A stretch of 64,000 nucleotides of DNA from Streptosporangium subroseum (GTDB lineage Bacteria; Actinomycetota; Actinomycetes; Streptosporangiales; Streptosporangiaceae). Numbering within the stretch: position 1 is the first letter of the stretch; every line of letters begins with the position of its first letter. Both the position numbers and the translations under genes were made by a program. Of the stretch, positions 37,215 to 46,054 are shown piece after piece. The notes beneath the pieces are model-generated. The model had not been told where the DNA came from and made no database searches. It worked only from the letters and a program-made list of their open reading frames with translations. The DNA is taken from positions 43,221 to 107,220 of the forward strand of contig NZ_FZOD01000027.1 in the NCBI RefSeq assembly GCF_900188345.1, read 5' to 3'.

Positions 37215-38512
37215 GCCCAGCCTCCCGGGTCGTAGCCGTGGCGGGCGAGCTCCTCCAGGCAGGACAGGGGGGCGTGCGGAACGAGCTGTCCGTCACGTGA
37301 CAGGGCGAACACCTCCGAGGAGAGCACCCTGCCGTCCACCCCGGCCACCTCGCGCACGCTCGACACGAATCGGCGCAGCGTGCCGCCCTCCGCGTACTCG
37401 TTGCGCTTCTCCAGGAAGACCACGAAGTCGATCGCGCCCGCGATGAGCATGTGGGTGGCCTCGATCGGCAGGCGTTCGTTGGCCTGGAGCGCGTAGGTGG
37501 CGATGCGGTTGAAGACCTCCATCGAGGAGTTGGCGTGGATGGTCGACAGCGAGCCGTCGTTGCCCTGGGTCATCGCGTTGAGCATGGTGACGATCTCGTC
37601 TCCGAGGACCTCGCCGACGATCACCCGGGACGGGTTCATGCGCAGGGAGCGGCGGACCAGCTCCGCCATGCTGATCTCGCCCTGGCCCTCGGAGTTGGGG
37701 AGCCGCTGCTCGAAGGCCACCACGTTGGGATGGAGCTCGGAGAACTGGTCGAGGCCGAGCTCCAGGGCCCGCTCCACGGTGATCAGTCGTTCGGTCGGCG
37801 CGATCTCGTTGGCCAGGGCGCGCAGCAGGGTCGTCTTGCCCGCGTTGGTCGAGCCGGAGATCATGATGTTCTTCCTGGCCGCCACGGCGGCCGAGAGGAA
37901 GCGGCCCAGCTCCGGGGTGAGGGTGCCGTTTCCCACGAGGTCGCTGAGAAACACCTTGCCCAGCCGGGAACGGCGGATGGAGATGGACGGGCGGACCGTC
38001 ACGTCCATGACCGCCGAGAGCCGGGAGCCGTCGGGGAGGCGCAGGTCGAGCTGGGGGTTGGCGGTGTCGAACGGCCTGCTGGACAGGCCGCTGTAGGCGG
38101 CGAGGATCTGGATCAGCTCGACCAGCTCCTCGTCGGACTCGGCCACCGGCTCGCGCATGATCTCCTGGCCGTCTGCGTAGCCGACGAAGACCCGGTCGCA
38201 GCCGTTGATGTCGATGTTCTCGACCTCGGGGTCGTCCAGCAGCGGCTGCAGGCGTCCGACGCCGAACAGCGCGGCGTGGATCCCGGCGGCGAGCGCCTCC
38301 TCCTCCTCCGCCGTGGGAGGGGTCCTGCCGATGCCGATCTCACCGCGCGCGAATTCTTCGAGCACCTGCGCGATCAGCGCGCGGGCGAACTGGCGCTCGT
38401 CCTCGCCGGTCATCGGGACCAGACCATTGGCCTGGTCCAGGCGGCGCTGGTGGGCCAGCCGGTCGCCGACCTCCTGCCGGAAACGCTTCACCAGCGTGTG
38501 GTCGATGGTCAC
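37211..38512 (-). CDS. tadA: TadA/CpaF secretion ATPase
   Basis: A 433-residue hexameric motor ATPase. Walker A ISGSTNAGKTTLLRAL (about 215-230), an Asp box (RLITVERALELGL), Walker B MNPSRVIVGEVLGDE and the His box GNDGSLSTIHANS are intact, so it should power pilus assembly. The start is GTG 38512. It lies 115 bp after the CpaE-like gene, a gap filled with a 27-bp repeat. Confidence 0.95.
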   Translation of the reverse strand: MTIDHTLVKRFRQEVGDRLAHQRRLDQANGLVPMTGEDERQFARALIAQVLEEFARGEIGIGRTPPTAEEEEALAAGIHAALFGVGRLQPLLDDPEVENIDINGCDRVFVGYADGQEIMREPVAESDEELVELIQILAAYSGLSSRPFDTANPQLDLRLPDGSRLSAVMDVTVRPSISIRRSRLGKVFLSDLVGNGTLTPELGRFLSAAVAARKNIMISGSTNAGKTTLLRALANEIAPTERLITVERALELGLDQFSELHPNVVAFEQRLPNSEGQGEISMAELVRRSLRMNPSRVIVGEVLGDEIVTMLNAMTQGNDGSLSTIHANSSMEVFNRIATYALQANERLPIEATHMLIAGAIDFVVFLEKRNEYAEGGTLRRFVSSVREVAGVDGRVLSSEVFALSRDGQLVPHAPLSCLEELARHGYDPGGWA

Positions 38513-38556
38513 GGCCTCGCTCCACTCGGCGGCCCGACGCGCGGGCTCATGGGACG

Positions 38557-38651
38557 GGCTCCGGCACGGGGATCCACCGGACCGGCTCCGGGGCGCGAGC
38601 GCGTACGGCGAGCTCCACCGCGCGGGCTCACTGGACCGGCTCCGGGGCGCG
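38557..38651. repeat. Tandem repeat, 27-bp unit, about 3.5 copies
   Basis: (G/A)GCTCC(G/A) starts at 38557, 38584, 38611 and 38638, an exact 27-bp step. The second and fourth units are nearly identical (GGCTCCGGGGCGCG). It fills the gap between the CpaE-like and tadA genes and runs into the last codons of the former. Confidence 0.65.
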
Positions 38652-39383
38652 GACCTGTGCCGTGAGACGGCCGGCCAGCTCGCGGGCGGTACGGATCAGC
38701 AGAGAGCGGTCCAGGCGTCCGCCCCACTGGCCGCGCAGCAGCTCCGCGCCCTTGGGGTCGTGGGCGAGCCCGCTCACGAAGGCGACGCTCCTGCCGGTGG
38801 CGGTGACGATCCGGCGGACCTCGTCGATCGTCGTGCGGTACTGCCGGGGATCGGCGATCACCACGACCCCGATCTGGGGATCGCGCGGCATCACCTGGAG
38901 GCGCTCCCGCAGATGCGCGACGTGGTCCAGGCTCGCCCTGGTGAACAGCACCACCAGCTCGGCCTCGGCCGTCAGCTCGGCCGTCTGCGGGTGCCCGCCG
39001 AGGCGACCGCAGTCGGCCAGCACGTCCGCCTGGGGCAGCGCGGCCAGTGCCCTGCCGAGCGGGCTCCAGAGCCAGGTCAGCCCGGCCGCCTGCTCGCCGT
39101 GGGTCAGCCCCGCCAGGATGTCCAGGCCGCCGATGATCTTCTGGGTGTGCTCGTAGATCTGGTTGGGATGCAGGCCCCGGCGAGCCGTGGCGCCCAGGGT
39201 GAGCAGGCCCCTGCTGGGATTGAGCACGCCGCCGTCGGCGGCGGGGAGGCGGTAGGCGAGGTCTCCTCCCGCCGGGTCGCACTCGGCGAGCAGCACCGGG
39301 CGCGGCCAGACCGCGCCGAGCGCCGTGGCCGCCGTGGTCACGCCCGGCGCGCCCTTGTCGGCGGCCAGCACGATGAGCGCCAC
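38628..39383 (-). CDS. CpaE/MinD-like P-loop ATPase of the Tad locus
   Basis: A 251-residue protein with a deviant Walker A (ADKGAPGVTTAATAL) and VLLAECDPAGGDLAYRL as its switch region, as in MinD/ParA-like CpaE proteins that place the pilus machine in the cell. No receiver domain is present at the N-terminus, unlike many CpaE proteins. It starts 1 bp after the CpaB-like stop, so the two are coupled. Localisation as a role is inferred from the family. Confidence 0.8.
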   Translation of the reverse strand: MALIVLAADKGAPGVTTAATALGAVWPRPVLLAECDPAGGDLAYRLPAADGGVLNPSRGLLTLGATARRGLHPNQIYEHTQKIIGGLDILAGLTHGEQAAGLTWLWSPLGRALAALPQADVLADCGRLGGHPQTAELTAEAELVVLFTRASLDHVAHLRERLQVMPRDPQIGVVVIADPRQYRTTIDEVRRIVTATGRSVAFVSGLAHDPKGAELLRGQWGGRLDRSLLIRTARELAGRLTAQVRAPEPVQ

Positions 39384-39384
39384 G

Positions 39385-40086
39385 TCAGCGCGCTCCCGGC
39401 AGCTCGGCCAGCGCGATCTCGCCGCTGGAGGCGTAGGCGACGACGGTCGGCGAGATCGAACTGTCCACGATCACCGTGACCCGGCCGGTCGATCCGCTGC
39501 TGCCCGGCGTCCCGACCTGATCGACCAGAGCGCTCTCGGCCAGTACCCTGCTCTGCGCGGTCGAGTTGCCGCCCCGGCTGGGCACGTAGACGATCTGGAC
39601 CCGATCGCCCCTCTCCAGGGTCCCCGGCGACTGGCCGGGTTTGAGTGACAGACCCACCTGCGCCTTCCCCGGGCCCAGCTCCCTGCTGGCGGAGACCACC
39701 ATCTCCCGGGTCAGCAGGGTTCCGGGGATGATGGTGACGCGTGCGAAATTCTCGGCGACGCGGGCGCGGTCGGCCCATGCCACGTAGCCGATGCCGGTGT
39801 CGGCGATCTGGACCTCCTTCATCACCGCCGCGGTGAAGGGCTGGCCCGCACCGATCTGCCGGACGATTCCGATCGCGGAGACACGGTCTCCACTGCGCAG
39901 GACCAGCAGGGTGGTGGCGAGGGCGCCACCCAGAATGAGCAGGATGGCGAGAGCCGCGAGAGCGGGTTTGCGCTCGCGTGGGGGCACGGGAAGTTTTCGC
40001 GACGCAGGCCCTGAAAGGGTGCCCGCCGACATTTGCCTGTCGGCGTTCACCGGGACACGGCCCGTTGGCTTCTCACTGGTCCTCAT
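39385..40086 (-). CDS. CpaB/RcpC-like SAF-domain pilus protein
   Basis: A 233-residue protein with one N-terminal helix (ALAALAILLILGGALATTLLVL) after a basic, Pro-rich cytoplasmic start, then an SAF-like domain (GQPFTAAVMKEVQI, IPGTLLTREMV) and an extracytoplasmic C-terminus (LERGDRVQIVYVPSRG). It is the first gene of the pilus operon. I prefer ATG 40086 (GGGAG about 11 bases before); ATG 40113 would add nine residues. It is divergent from the small gene at 40454. Confidence 0.8.
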   Translation of the reverse strand: MRTSEKPTGRVPVNADRQMSAGTLSGPASRKLPVPPRERKPALAALAILLILGGALATTLLVLRSGDRVSAIGIVRQIGAGQPFTAAVMKEVQIADTGIGYVAWADRARVAENFARVTIIPGTLLTREMVVSASRELGPGKAQVGLSLKPGQSPGTLERGDRVQIVYVPSRGGNSTAQSRVLAESALVDQVGTPGSSGSTGRVTVIVDSSISPTVVAYASSGEIALAELPGAR

Positions 40087-40113
40087 GGGTAGGGGGACTC
40101 CCAGAGTGATCAT

Positions 40114-40453
40114 AAATATGGGGACTACTGGTCGAATTTACGCCATTATGCTCACCATGCCGACGGGCTGTCGGACAAAAGCCAGTACCCATGCTCGTTT
40201 GATAGGAACACGTCTGTCAACGTCGGCCCAGAAGAACATGGCGTTTTGGCTAGATGACAGGATACTTATCTAGGTGATAAGGACTGTTATTAACTCTCGT
40301 AACAGCCGTAACACCATTTACGCGTATCATTTCCAAGAACTTCGCCTCCCCCGACGGGGCGTGCACTTCCCATACGCTTCCCATGTGCTTCTCATGCGCT
40401 TCCCATGTGCTTCTCCTCGCCTCGAACGCGTTCAGACGTGCCATCCTTGAGTC
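40114..40453. other. Divergent promoter region between the pilus operon and the EccC side
   Basis: 340 bp, clearly AT-richer than the surrounding genes, without a convincing ORF. It holds an inverted repeat CTGTTA-N10-TAACAG (40284-40305) and the 11-bp direct-repeat array at 40366-40420. Both directions probably start here. Confidence 0.6.
40366..40420. repeat. Phased array of an 11-bp direct repeat, five copies
   Basis: Units start at 40366, 40377, 40388, 40399 and 40410: CTTCCCATACG, CTTCCCATGTG, CTTCTCATGCG, CTTCCCATGTG, CTTCTCCTCGC. The step is exactly 11 bp, one helical turn, so a protein binding each copy would line up along one face of the DNA. It lies about 280 bp before the pilus operon and 34 bp before the rightward gene. 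Confidence 0.8.
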
Positions 40454-40801
40454 ATGGCCAAGTCGTTCAGGCGCCGAGCGCCGGGCACAGGACGTATCGG
40501 GCTCCTCACGGCGACGGCCGAACTCCTGCTCCGTGAGTGGGTCACAAGAGGGGCCGAGCGCGTCGCCGCCGCACCGGCGACGGGAAGGGTCCTCGGGAGC
40601 CTGCACCGCGCGGCGACCGGGCTGGCAGAGGTGACCTCCGAGGTCAGCGCGTACGCCGGGCTCCTGGAGGAGAAGACCGGCGAGCTCCAGGCCAGGACCC
40701 GGGCCCGGCGGAACTCCACAGCCCCGGGAGAGTTTTCCACAGCCTCGTACGGCGAAGCCCTCGCTGGTCAGAAGCGCCAAAATCAGCAAATGCCCATCTA
40801 G
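40454..40801 (+). CDS. Hypothetical protein, 115 aa, upstream of the EccC-like gene
   Basis: A small basic protein (MAKSFRRRAPGTGRIG) with a predicted long helix (TATAELLLREWVTRGAERVAAAP...LHRAATGLAEVTSEVSAYAGLLEEKTGELQ) that could form a coiled coil. No membrane segment and no recognised family. No good ribosome site precedes the ATG. It is co-oriented with, and 154 bp before, the EccC-like gene and could encode a chaperone- or substrate-like partner; that is a guess. Confidence 0.5.
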   Translation: MAKSFRRRAPGTGRIGLLTATAELLLREWVTRGAERVAAAPATGRVLGSLHRAATGLAEVTSEVSAYAGLLEEKTGELQARTRARRNSTAPGEFSTASYGEALAGQKRQNQQMPI

Positions 40802-40955
40802 AACGGCATAACTGCCCAACACCGCCCGACAGTTGTCCACAGGCAGGGACGTTTTCCACATACCAGACGGTGACCTACGGCATTGCCGCAAACAGCCTCT
40901 CCAGAGCCGCCCGCACTATGTACCTTGGATCGGGGGCCTGACCCGAGGAGCGGCG

Positions 40956-43900
40956 ATGCGGATCATGCTCACCGTGCTCAGCGAGCACACCGACCGCGAT
41001 GTCGTGGTCGAGGGCGACGAAACGACCACGGTGGCGCGGCTCGCGGAGTCACTCGCCGGGCAGACGGGCGAGCGGCCGACCAACGTGGTCCGCCTGACAC
41101 GCAACAAGGCCCCCTACGGGCTGAGCCGCGACTCCCCCGGCGCCGAACCCCCCACCCTCTGGCTGGACGGCCGCCCCCTGGCACCCACCGCCCCCGCGCT
41201 CGGCCTGCTCCGTGACGGCGACCTCGTCACCCTCGACCGCGCCCTCGCCGGGATCACCCTCGCCGAGGAGCCCGGCGGCATCGTGGAGATCCGGGTCGTC
41301 GGCGGTCCCGCCGCCGGTTCCGTGCACCGCCTCAGCCTCGGCGTCCACACCATCGGCTCCGACCCCGCCTGCGCGGTGTCCGTCCCCGACCCCCTGCTGC
41401 CCGGCGAGGCGGCCGTGGTGCGGCTCACCCCCGACGCCATCACCGTGGAACCCGCCCCGGGAGCCGCCCACCATGCGCCGCGCCTGGACCGCGACCCCCT
41501 GGAACACGCGGAGCCGTGGCCCGAACACGCCCTGCTGACCTGCGGCGCGACCGTGCTGACCCTCAAGGCCGTCGAGCCTCCCGACGCGCACCTGGACGCC
41601 CAGCCCGACGGCGGTCTCGCCTACAACCGGCCGCCCAGGTTCAGGCCGCCGGGAGGCGGGCGGCGCTTCGAGGTCCCGGCCGAGCCCAGACGCGCCGAGA
41701 CCATGCGGCTGCAACTGCTGACCGCGCTCCTGCCCGCCGGGCTGGGACTGATCATGGCCTGGGCTCTCAACACCTGGTACTTCCTGCTGTTCGCGCTGAT
41801 GACCCCACTGATCATGCTCGGCCAGTGGTGGAGCGACAAGCGGCACGGCCGCAAGCAGTACCGCCAGCAGATCAAGCAGTACAGGGAGCGGATGAAGGCC
41901 TTCGAGGCCACCGTGGATCGTGCCCGCGCCGACGACGAGGCCGCCCGCCGCACGGCGGCGCCCGATCCCGCCGAGGTGCTGCTCACGGCGACCGGCCCCC
42001 GGCGGCGGCTGTGGGAACGGCGCGACCACGACCCCGACGCGCTGCGGCTGCGGGTCGGCCTCGCCGATCTCCCCGCCGACCTGGAGTTCGCCCCCGAACG
42101 CACCGCCCCGATCGAGACCCCGATGCCCGACCCTCCCACCTGCCACGCGGTGCCCGTGGCGCTGGCCATGCGCCGCCTGGGCGTCGCCGGCCTGACCGGA
42201 CCCCGGGAGACCACGGCCGGGCTGGCCCGCTGGCTGGTCGGCCAGGCCGCCGCCCTGCACAGCCCGCGTGACCTGGCGATCGTCGTACTCTCCGCGCACG
42301 GCGACGGCGAGGAGCGCTGGAACTGGGTCCGCTGGCTCCCGCACTGCGCCCCGCGCGGCGGCGAGGACTGCCTGGCCCTGGTCGGCGCCGACCCCGAGGC
42401 CGCGGCCCGCCGGGTGAGCGAATTGGCCACGCTGATCGAGGAGCGTCTCGACGAGAACGACGGCTCGGCGATGAAACTCGGCCGGATCCCGTCCGGCTGG
42501 GGCGACCTCGGCGGCGCGGAGCAGCCGCTGGCCGCCCCCGTCTACGACGAGCGTCCGTACGACGTGCTGGTCGTCCTGGACGGCGCCCAGGTCCTGCGCG
42601 CGCTGCCCGGCATGCCGCAGGTGCTCCGCCAGGGTCCCCGGGCGGGCGTCTACACCCTGGCCGTCGACGGCGACCAGCGGCTGCTGCCCGAGGAGTGCGC
42701 CACCGTGGCCGCGGTGGGTGCGGACGGCACGGTCCGGCTGCGCGGCGGCGGCCTGGACGACCTCGGCGAGATCCTGGCCGACCAGGTGTCGGCCTCCTGG
42801 TGCGACCGGCTCGCCCGCTCCCTGGCCCCGATCCGCGACGTCAGCAGGGACGACTCGAGCCTGGCCCTGCCCGGGTCCGCGCGGCTGCTGGACCTGCTCG
42901 AGCTGCCCTCGGTCTCGGGAACGGCCCTCGCCGAACGCTGGGGCCGGGGCACCGAGGCCGTGGTGGGCGTCGGCCCCGAGGGGACGTTCTCGGTCGACCT
43001 GAGCCGGGACGGACCGCACGCGCTCATCGCGGGCACCACCGGCGCGGGCAAGTCCGAGCTGCTGCAGACCCTGATCTGCTCGCTGGCGGTGACCAACCGG
43101 CCGGACGAGATGACGTTCGTGCTGATCGACTACAAGGGCGGGGCCGCGTTCAAGGAGTGCGTACGGCTCCCGCACACGGTCGGCATGGTCAGCGACCTCG
43201 ACGGCCACCTGACGCAGCGGGCCCTGGCCTCCCTGGCCGCGGAGATCCGCCGCAGGGAGCGTCTGCTACTGGCCCACGGCGCGAAGGACATCGAGGACTA
43301 CCACGAGCTCCGCGACGCCCAGACGGCCCGCGCCTCCCGCGACCTGCTCGTCGCCGGCGGCGGAACCTCGTCCCGGCCCCTGCGCGGGCGTTCGGAGCCG
43401 CCGCCCGCGCTGCCCCGGCTGGTGCTGGTCATCGACGAGTTCGCGGCCATGGTCAGCGAGCTGCCCGACTTCATGACCGGGCTGGTCGACATCGCCAGAC
43501 GCGGCCGCTCGCTCGGCATCCACCTCATCCTCGCCACCCAGAGGCCCGGCGGCGTGGTGACCGCCGACATCCAGGCCAACACCTCGCTGCGGATCGCGCT
43601 GCGGGTCACCGAGGCCTCCGAGTCCGCCGACGTCATCGACCGCCCCGACGCCGCGCACATCTCCAAGTCCACTCCCGGCCGGTGCTACGTGAAGTCCGGC
43701 GCGGGCGGGGCGACGGCCGTGCAGACCGCCAGGATCGGCGGGCGGAGCCCCGGCGCCTCCAGCGAGGTCAGGGTCCGCGTGACCGAGGTCGGCTGGCGGG
43801 CGCTGGGGCGCCCGCTGGCCGCGCCCGACGCGGCCCTCGACGGCTCCCCCGTCACCGACCTGTCCGTGCTCACCGACGCCCTGGTCGACGCCGCCCGCAT

Positions 43901-45503
43901 CGCCGGGATCCCCGAGCAGCCGAGCCCCTGGCTTCCGCCGCTCGCCGACCTCGTCGTCACCCCCGCGTTCCCGGGTCTGTCCGGCGACGCGCTGCCGTAC
44001 CGCGCGGGGATCGAGGAGGTGCCGCCGCTCGCTTTCGGGGTCACCGACCTGCCGTGGGCGCAGGACCGGCGGGCGCTGGCGCTGGACCTCGCCCACGGGG
44101 GGCACCTGCTCCTCGCGGGCGCCTCGCGGAGCGGGCGGTCCACCGCGCTGCGCACGCTGGCGGGGGCGATCGCCGCCGGCGCCTCCCCCGACGACGTGCA
44201 CGTGCACGCGATCGACTGCGGTTCGGGAGCCCTGCTGCCGCTGATGGCGATGCCGCACTGCGGGGCGGTGGTGACCCGCGACCAGCTCGACCGGGTGGAG
44301 CGGCTGCTGTCGCGGCTCCGCGCCGAGATCGGACGCCGGCAGCAGCTCCTCGCCGAGGCCGGATACGCGTCGCTGGCGGAGCTGCGCGCCGTCCAGGGAG
44401 GGCCGCGGCTGCCGTGGCTGGTCCTGATGCTCGACCGGTGGGAGGGGTTCGTCGCCGCGTTCGAGGGCTACGACTACGGGCGGCTGATCGAGTCGCTCAT
44501 GCAACTGCTCAGGGAGGGTCCGGCGGTCGGGCTGCGGGCCGTGGTGACCGGCGACAGGTCCGCGCTGATCGGGCAGATCTCCACGGTCTTCGACGACCGG
44601 CTGATCCTGCGGCTGGCCGACCCCGCCGACTACGGCCTGGCCGGACTGCCCGTCAAGGACCTGCCCGCCACGCTCGCCCCCGGCCGCGCGCTGTCCATCG
44701 GCGAGCACGGCATCACCGAGAACCAGATCGCCCTGCTCTGCGACGACCCCTCGGGACCGGCCCAGGTCGCCGCGCTCCAGGCGTTGGCCCGGGCGGCGAA
44801 GGAGATCACCGCGGAGCCCCCGATGCGGGTGGACGCGCTGCCCATGCGCATCACCGTGGCCCAGACGCTGGATCTGACGCCCTCCTTCCAGCCGCCGTCC
44901 CCGCTGTGGGCGCTGCTCGGCGCCGGAGGCGACTCGCTGGCCCCGCTCGGCGTCGACCTGCTCGCCCACGGCCCCGGCGCGGTCATCGCGGGCCCGCCCA
45001 GATCCGGCCGTTCCTCGGCCCTGCTGACCGCCACCCAGTCCCTGCTCTCCCGCGGCACCCCGACGGTCCTCGTCACCCCCCGGCGCAGCCCGCTGTGCAC
45101 GCTGGTGGACGTGCCGGGCGTGCTGGCCGTACTCGACGCGGGCGGCGACCTGAACGAGGCCGTCGCCGGGCAGGAGCGTTACGTCGTGATCGTCGACGAC
45201 GCCGAGCTGATCGTCGCCGACTCGCCTCTCGGCATGGCCCTGGAGCAGGTGCTGCGCACCGGCAGGGACGGCGAGCACGGCCTCATCGTCGGCGGCACCA
45301 CCGGCGACCTCGCCACCGCCTACCGCGGCTTCGTCGCCGAGGCCCGCAAGGCGCGCACGGGCCTGCTGCTGTCGGTCCAGAGCCCCGCCGACGGCGACCT
45401 GTTCACCGTTCGCCTGCCGCGCGGCGCGGTCGGCGGCCCGCCCGGCCGCGGCCTGCTGGTCACCCTGGGCTCGGTGGTCCCCATCCAGACCGCCATCACC
45501 TGA
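40956..45503 (+). CDS. eccC: EssC/EccC-like FtsK-SpoIIIE ATPase with FHA domain
   Basis: A 1515-residue type VII secretion motor. Residues 1-95 form a small beta-rich domain (FHA- or ubiquitin-like) and about 105-195 an FHA domain (LGVHTIGSDPACAVSVPDP). Two membrane helices at about 252-292 are followed by three FtsK-type ATPase domains. The first has a full Walker A (GTTGAGKS, K699), IDYKGGAAFKE and LVIDEFAAMV. The second (GASRSGRS, R1061) and third (GPPRSGRS, R1352) have arginine in place of the Walker lysine and are probably weak or regulatory. GAGGAG precedes ATG 40956. The FHA-TM-ATPase order resembles firmicute EssC more than mycobacterial EccC. A WXG100 gene lies just downstream. Confidence 0.9.
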   Translation: MRIMLTVLSEHTDRDVVVEGDETTTVARLAESLAGQTGERPTNVVRLTRNKAPYGLSRDSPGAEPPTLWLDGRPLAPTAPALGLLRDGDLVTLDRALAGITLAEEPGGIVEIRVVGGPAAGSVHRLSLGVHTIGSDPACAVSVPDPLLPGEAAVVRLTPDAITVEPAPGAAHHAPRLDRDPLEHAEPWPEHALLTCGATVLTLKAVEPPDAHLDAQPDGGLAYNRPPRFRPPGGGRRFEVPAEPRRAETMRLQLLTALLPAGLGLIMAWALNTWYFLLFALMTPLIMLGQWWSDKRHGRKQYRQQIKQYRERMKAFEATVDRARADDEAARRTAAPDPAEVLLTATGPRRRLWERRDHDPDALRLRVGLADLPADLEFAPERTAPIETPMPDPPTCHAVPVALAMRRLGVAGLTGPRETTAGLARWLVGQAAALHSPRDLAIVVLSAHGDGEERWNWVRWLPHCAPRGGEDCLALVGADPEAAARRVSELATLIEERLDENDGSAMKLGRIPSGWGDLGGAEQPLAAPVYDERPYDVLVVLDGAQVLRALPGMPQVLRQGPRAGVYTLAVDGDQRLLPEECATVAAVGADGTVRLRGGGLDDLGEILADQVSASWCDRLARSLAPIRDVSRDDSSLALPGSARLLDLLELPSVSGTALAERWGRGTEAVVGVGPEGTFSVDLSRDGPHALIAGTTGAGKSELLQTLICSLAVTNRPDEMTFVLIDYKGGAAFKECVRLPHTVGMVSDLDGHLTQRALASLAAEIRRRERLLLAHGAKDIEDYHELRDAQTARASRDLLVAGGGTSSRPLRGRSEPPPALPRLVLVIDEFAAMVSELPDFMTGLVDIARRGRSLGIHLILATQRPGGVVTADIQANTSLRIALRVTEASESADVIDRPDAAHISKSTPGRCYVKSGAGGATAVQTARIGGRSPGASSEVRVRVTEVGWRALGRPLAAPDAALDGSPVTDLSVLTDALVDAARIAGIPEQPSPWLPPLADLVVTPAFPGLSGDALPYRAGIEEVPPLAFGVTDLPWAQDRRALALDLAHGGHLLLAGASRSGRSTALRTLAGAIAAGASPDDVHVHAIDCGSGALLPLMAMPHCGAVVTRDQLDRVERLLSRLRAEIGRRQQLLAEAGYASLAELRAVQGGPRLPWLVLMLDRWEGFVAAFEGYDYGRLIESLMQLLREGPAVGLRAVVTGDRSALIGQISTVFDDRLILRLADPADYGLAGLPVKDLPATLAPGRALSIGEHGITENQIALLCDDPSGPAQVAALQALARAAKEITAEPPMRVDALPMRITVAQTLDLTPSFQPPSPLWALLGAGGDSLAPLGVDLLAHGPGAVIAGPPRSGRSSALLTATQSLLSRGTPTVLVTPRRSPLCTLVDVPGVLAVLDAGGDLNEAVAGQERYVVIVDDAELIVADSPLGMALEQVLRTGRDGEHGLIVGGTTGDLATAYRGFVAEARKARTGLLLSVQSPADGDLFTVRLPRGAVGGPPGRGLLVTLGSVVPIQTAIT

Positions 45504-45548
45504 CGAGGCGCGGCTCCGGCCCCGTACCGGTTTCCGGTCCCTGCGGAC

Positions 45549-45735
45549 CGGCGGACGCCAGGTCCTCACCGATCGGCAGGCGCCCGCCCCGGTCTCAAGG
45601 ATCGGCGGACGCCCGCCCCGGTCCCACGAGTCGGCGGACGCCCACCCCGGTCCCACGAGCCGGCAGTCGCCCGGCCCGCGCTCCACGGGCCGGCGGAAGC
45701 CCGCCCCGGCCTCCACCGGACGGCGAAACGCCCCG
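45549..45735. repeat. Diverged tandem repeat, about 29-bp unit, six to seven copies
   Basis: CGGC(G/A)G... words start at 45549, 45574, 45603, 45632, 45661, 45691 and 45721, mostly 29-30 bp apart, each followed by GCCC(G/A)CCCCGGTCC-like sequence. The array ends at the terminator that closes the eccC transcript. Confidence 0.75.
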
Positions 45736-45757
45736 GTCCACAGGGACCGGGGCGTTT
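45726..45757. terminator. Bidirectional intrinsic terminator between eccC and the WXG100 gene
   Basis: Perfect 14-bp arms (45726-45739 and 45744-45757) with a 4-base loop, A-rich on the left and T-rich on the right (AAACGCCCC...GGGGCGTTT). It can end both converging transcripts. Confidence 0.9.
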
Positions 45758-45781
45758 ATTCGGACGAACCGGGTCGTGCGC

Positions 45782-46054
45782 CTAACGCGTGGCGGACTCG
45801 ATGTTTCCTCGGTAGGTGTTGATGACCCGGGAAGCCTCGGCGAGCTCCTCGGACATACGCTGGAAAGCCGCGCGGTAGTTCTGCCAGGCCTCGCTGAAAC
45901 GCTGGGCCCCGGGGCCCGTCCAGGCGGTGCCGACCTTCGCGGCCTCCCGGTCGAGAGCGGCCATTGTGGCCCTCACCTGGTCCGCCTGCTGGGTGAACTG
46001 GGTGGCCATCTGCTGCATTTCCGCGGGATTGCCGCCGAGCAAGTTCTGGCTCAT
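45782..46054 (-). CDS. WXG100 (EsxA-like) protein
   Basis: A 90-residue all-helical protein of the size and form of ESAT-6 proteins: helix, a W45-T-G47 turn (GTAWTGPGAQRF), then a second helix (WQNYRAAFQRMSEELAEASRVINTY). It would be a secreted substrate or partner of the EccC-like ATPase encoded convergently next to it. AAGGAG precedes ATG 46054. A single WXG100 gene suggests a homodimer. No clear YxxxD export tag is visible at the C-terminus (it ends NTYRGNIESATR). Confidence 0.88.
   Translation of the reverse strand: MSQNLLGGNPAEMQQMATQFTQQADQVRATMAALDREAAKVGTAWTGPGAQRFSEAWQNYRAAFQRMSEELAEASRVINTYRGNIESATR

Noticed and set aside
40250..40891. A 213-codon minus-strand frame covering the 11-bp repeats
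   Set aside because: It has no ribosome site or domain, runs through the AT-rich divergent promoter and is antisense to the better-supported frame at 40454.
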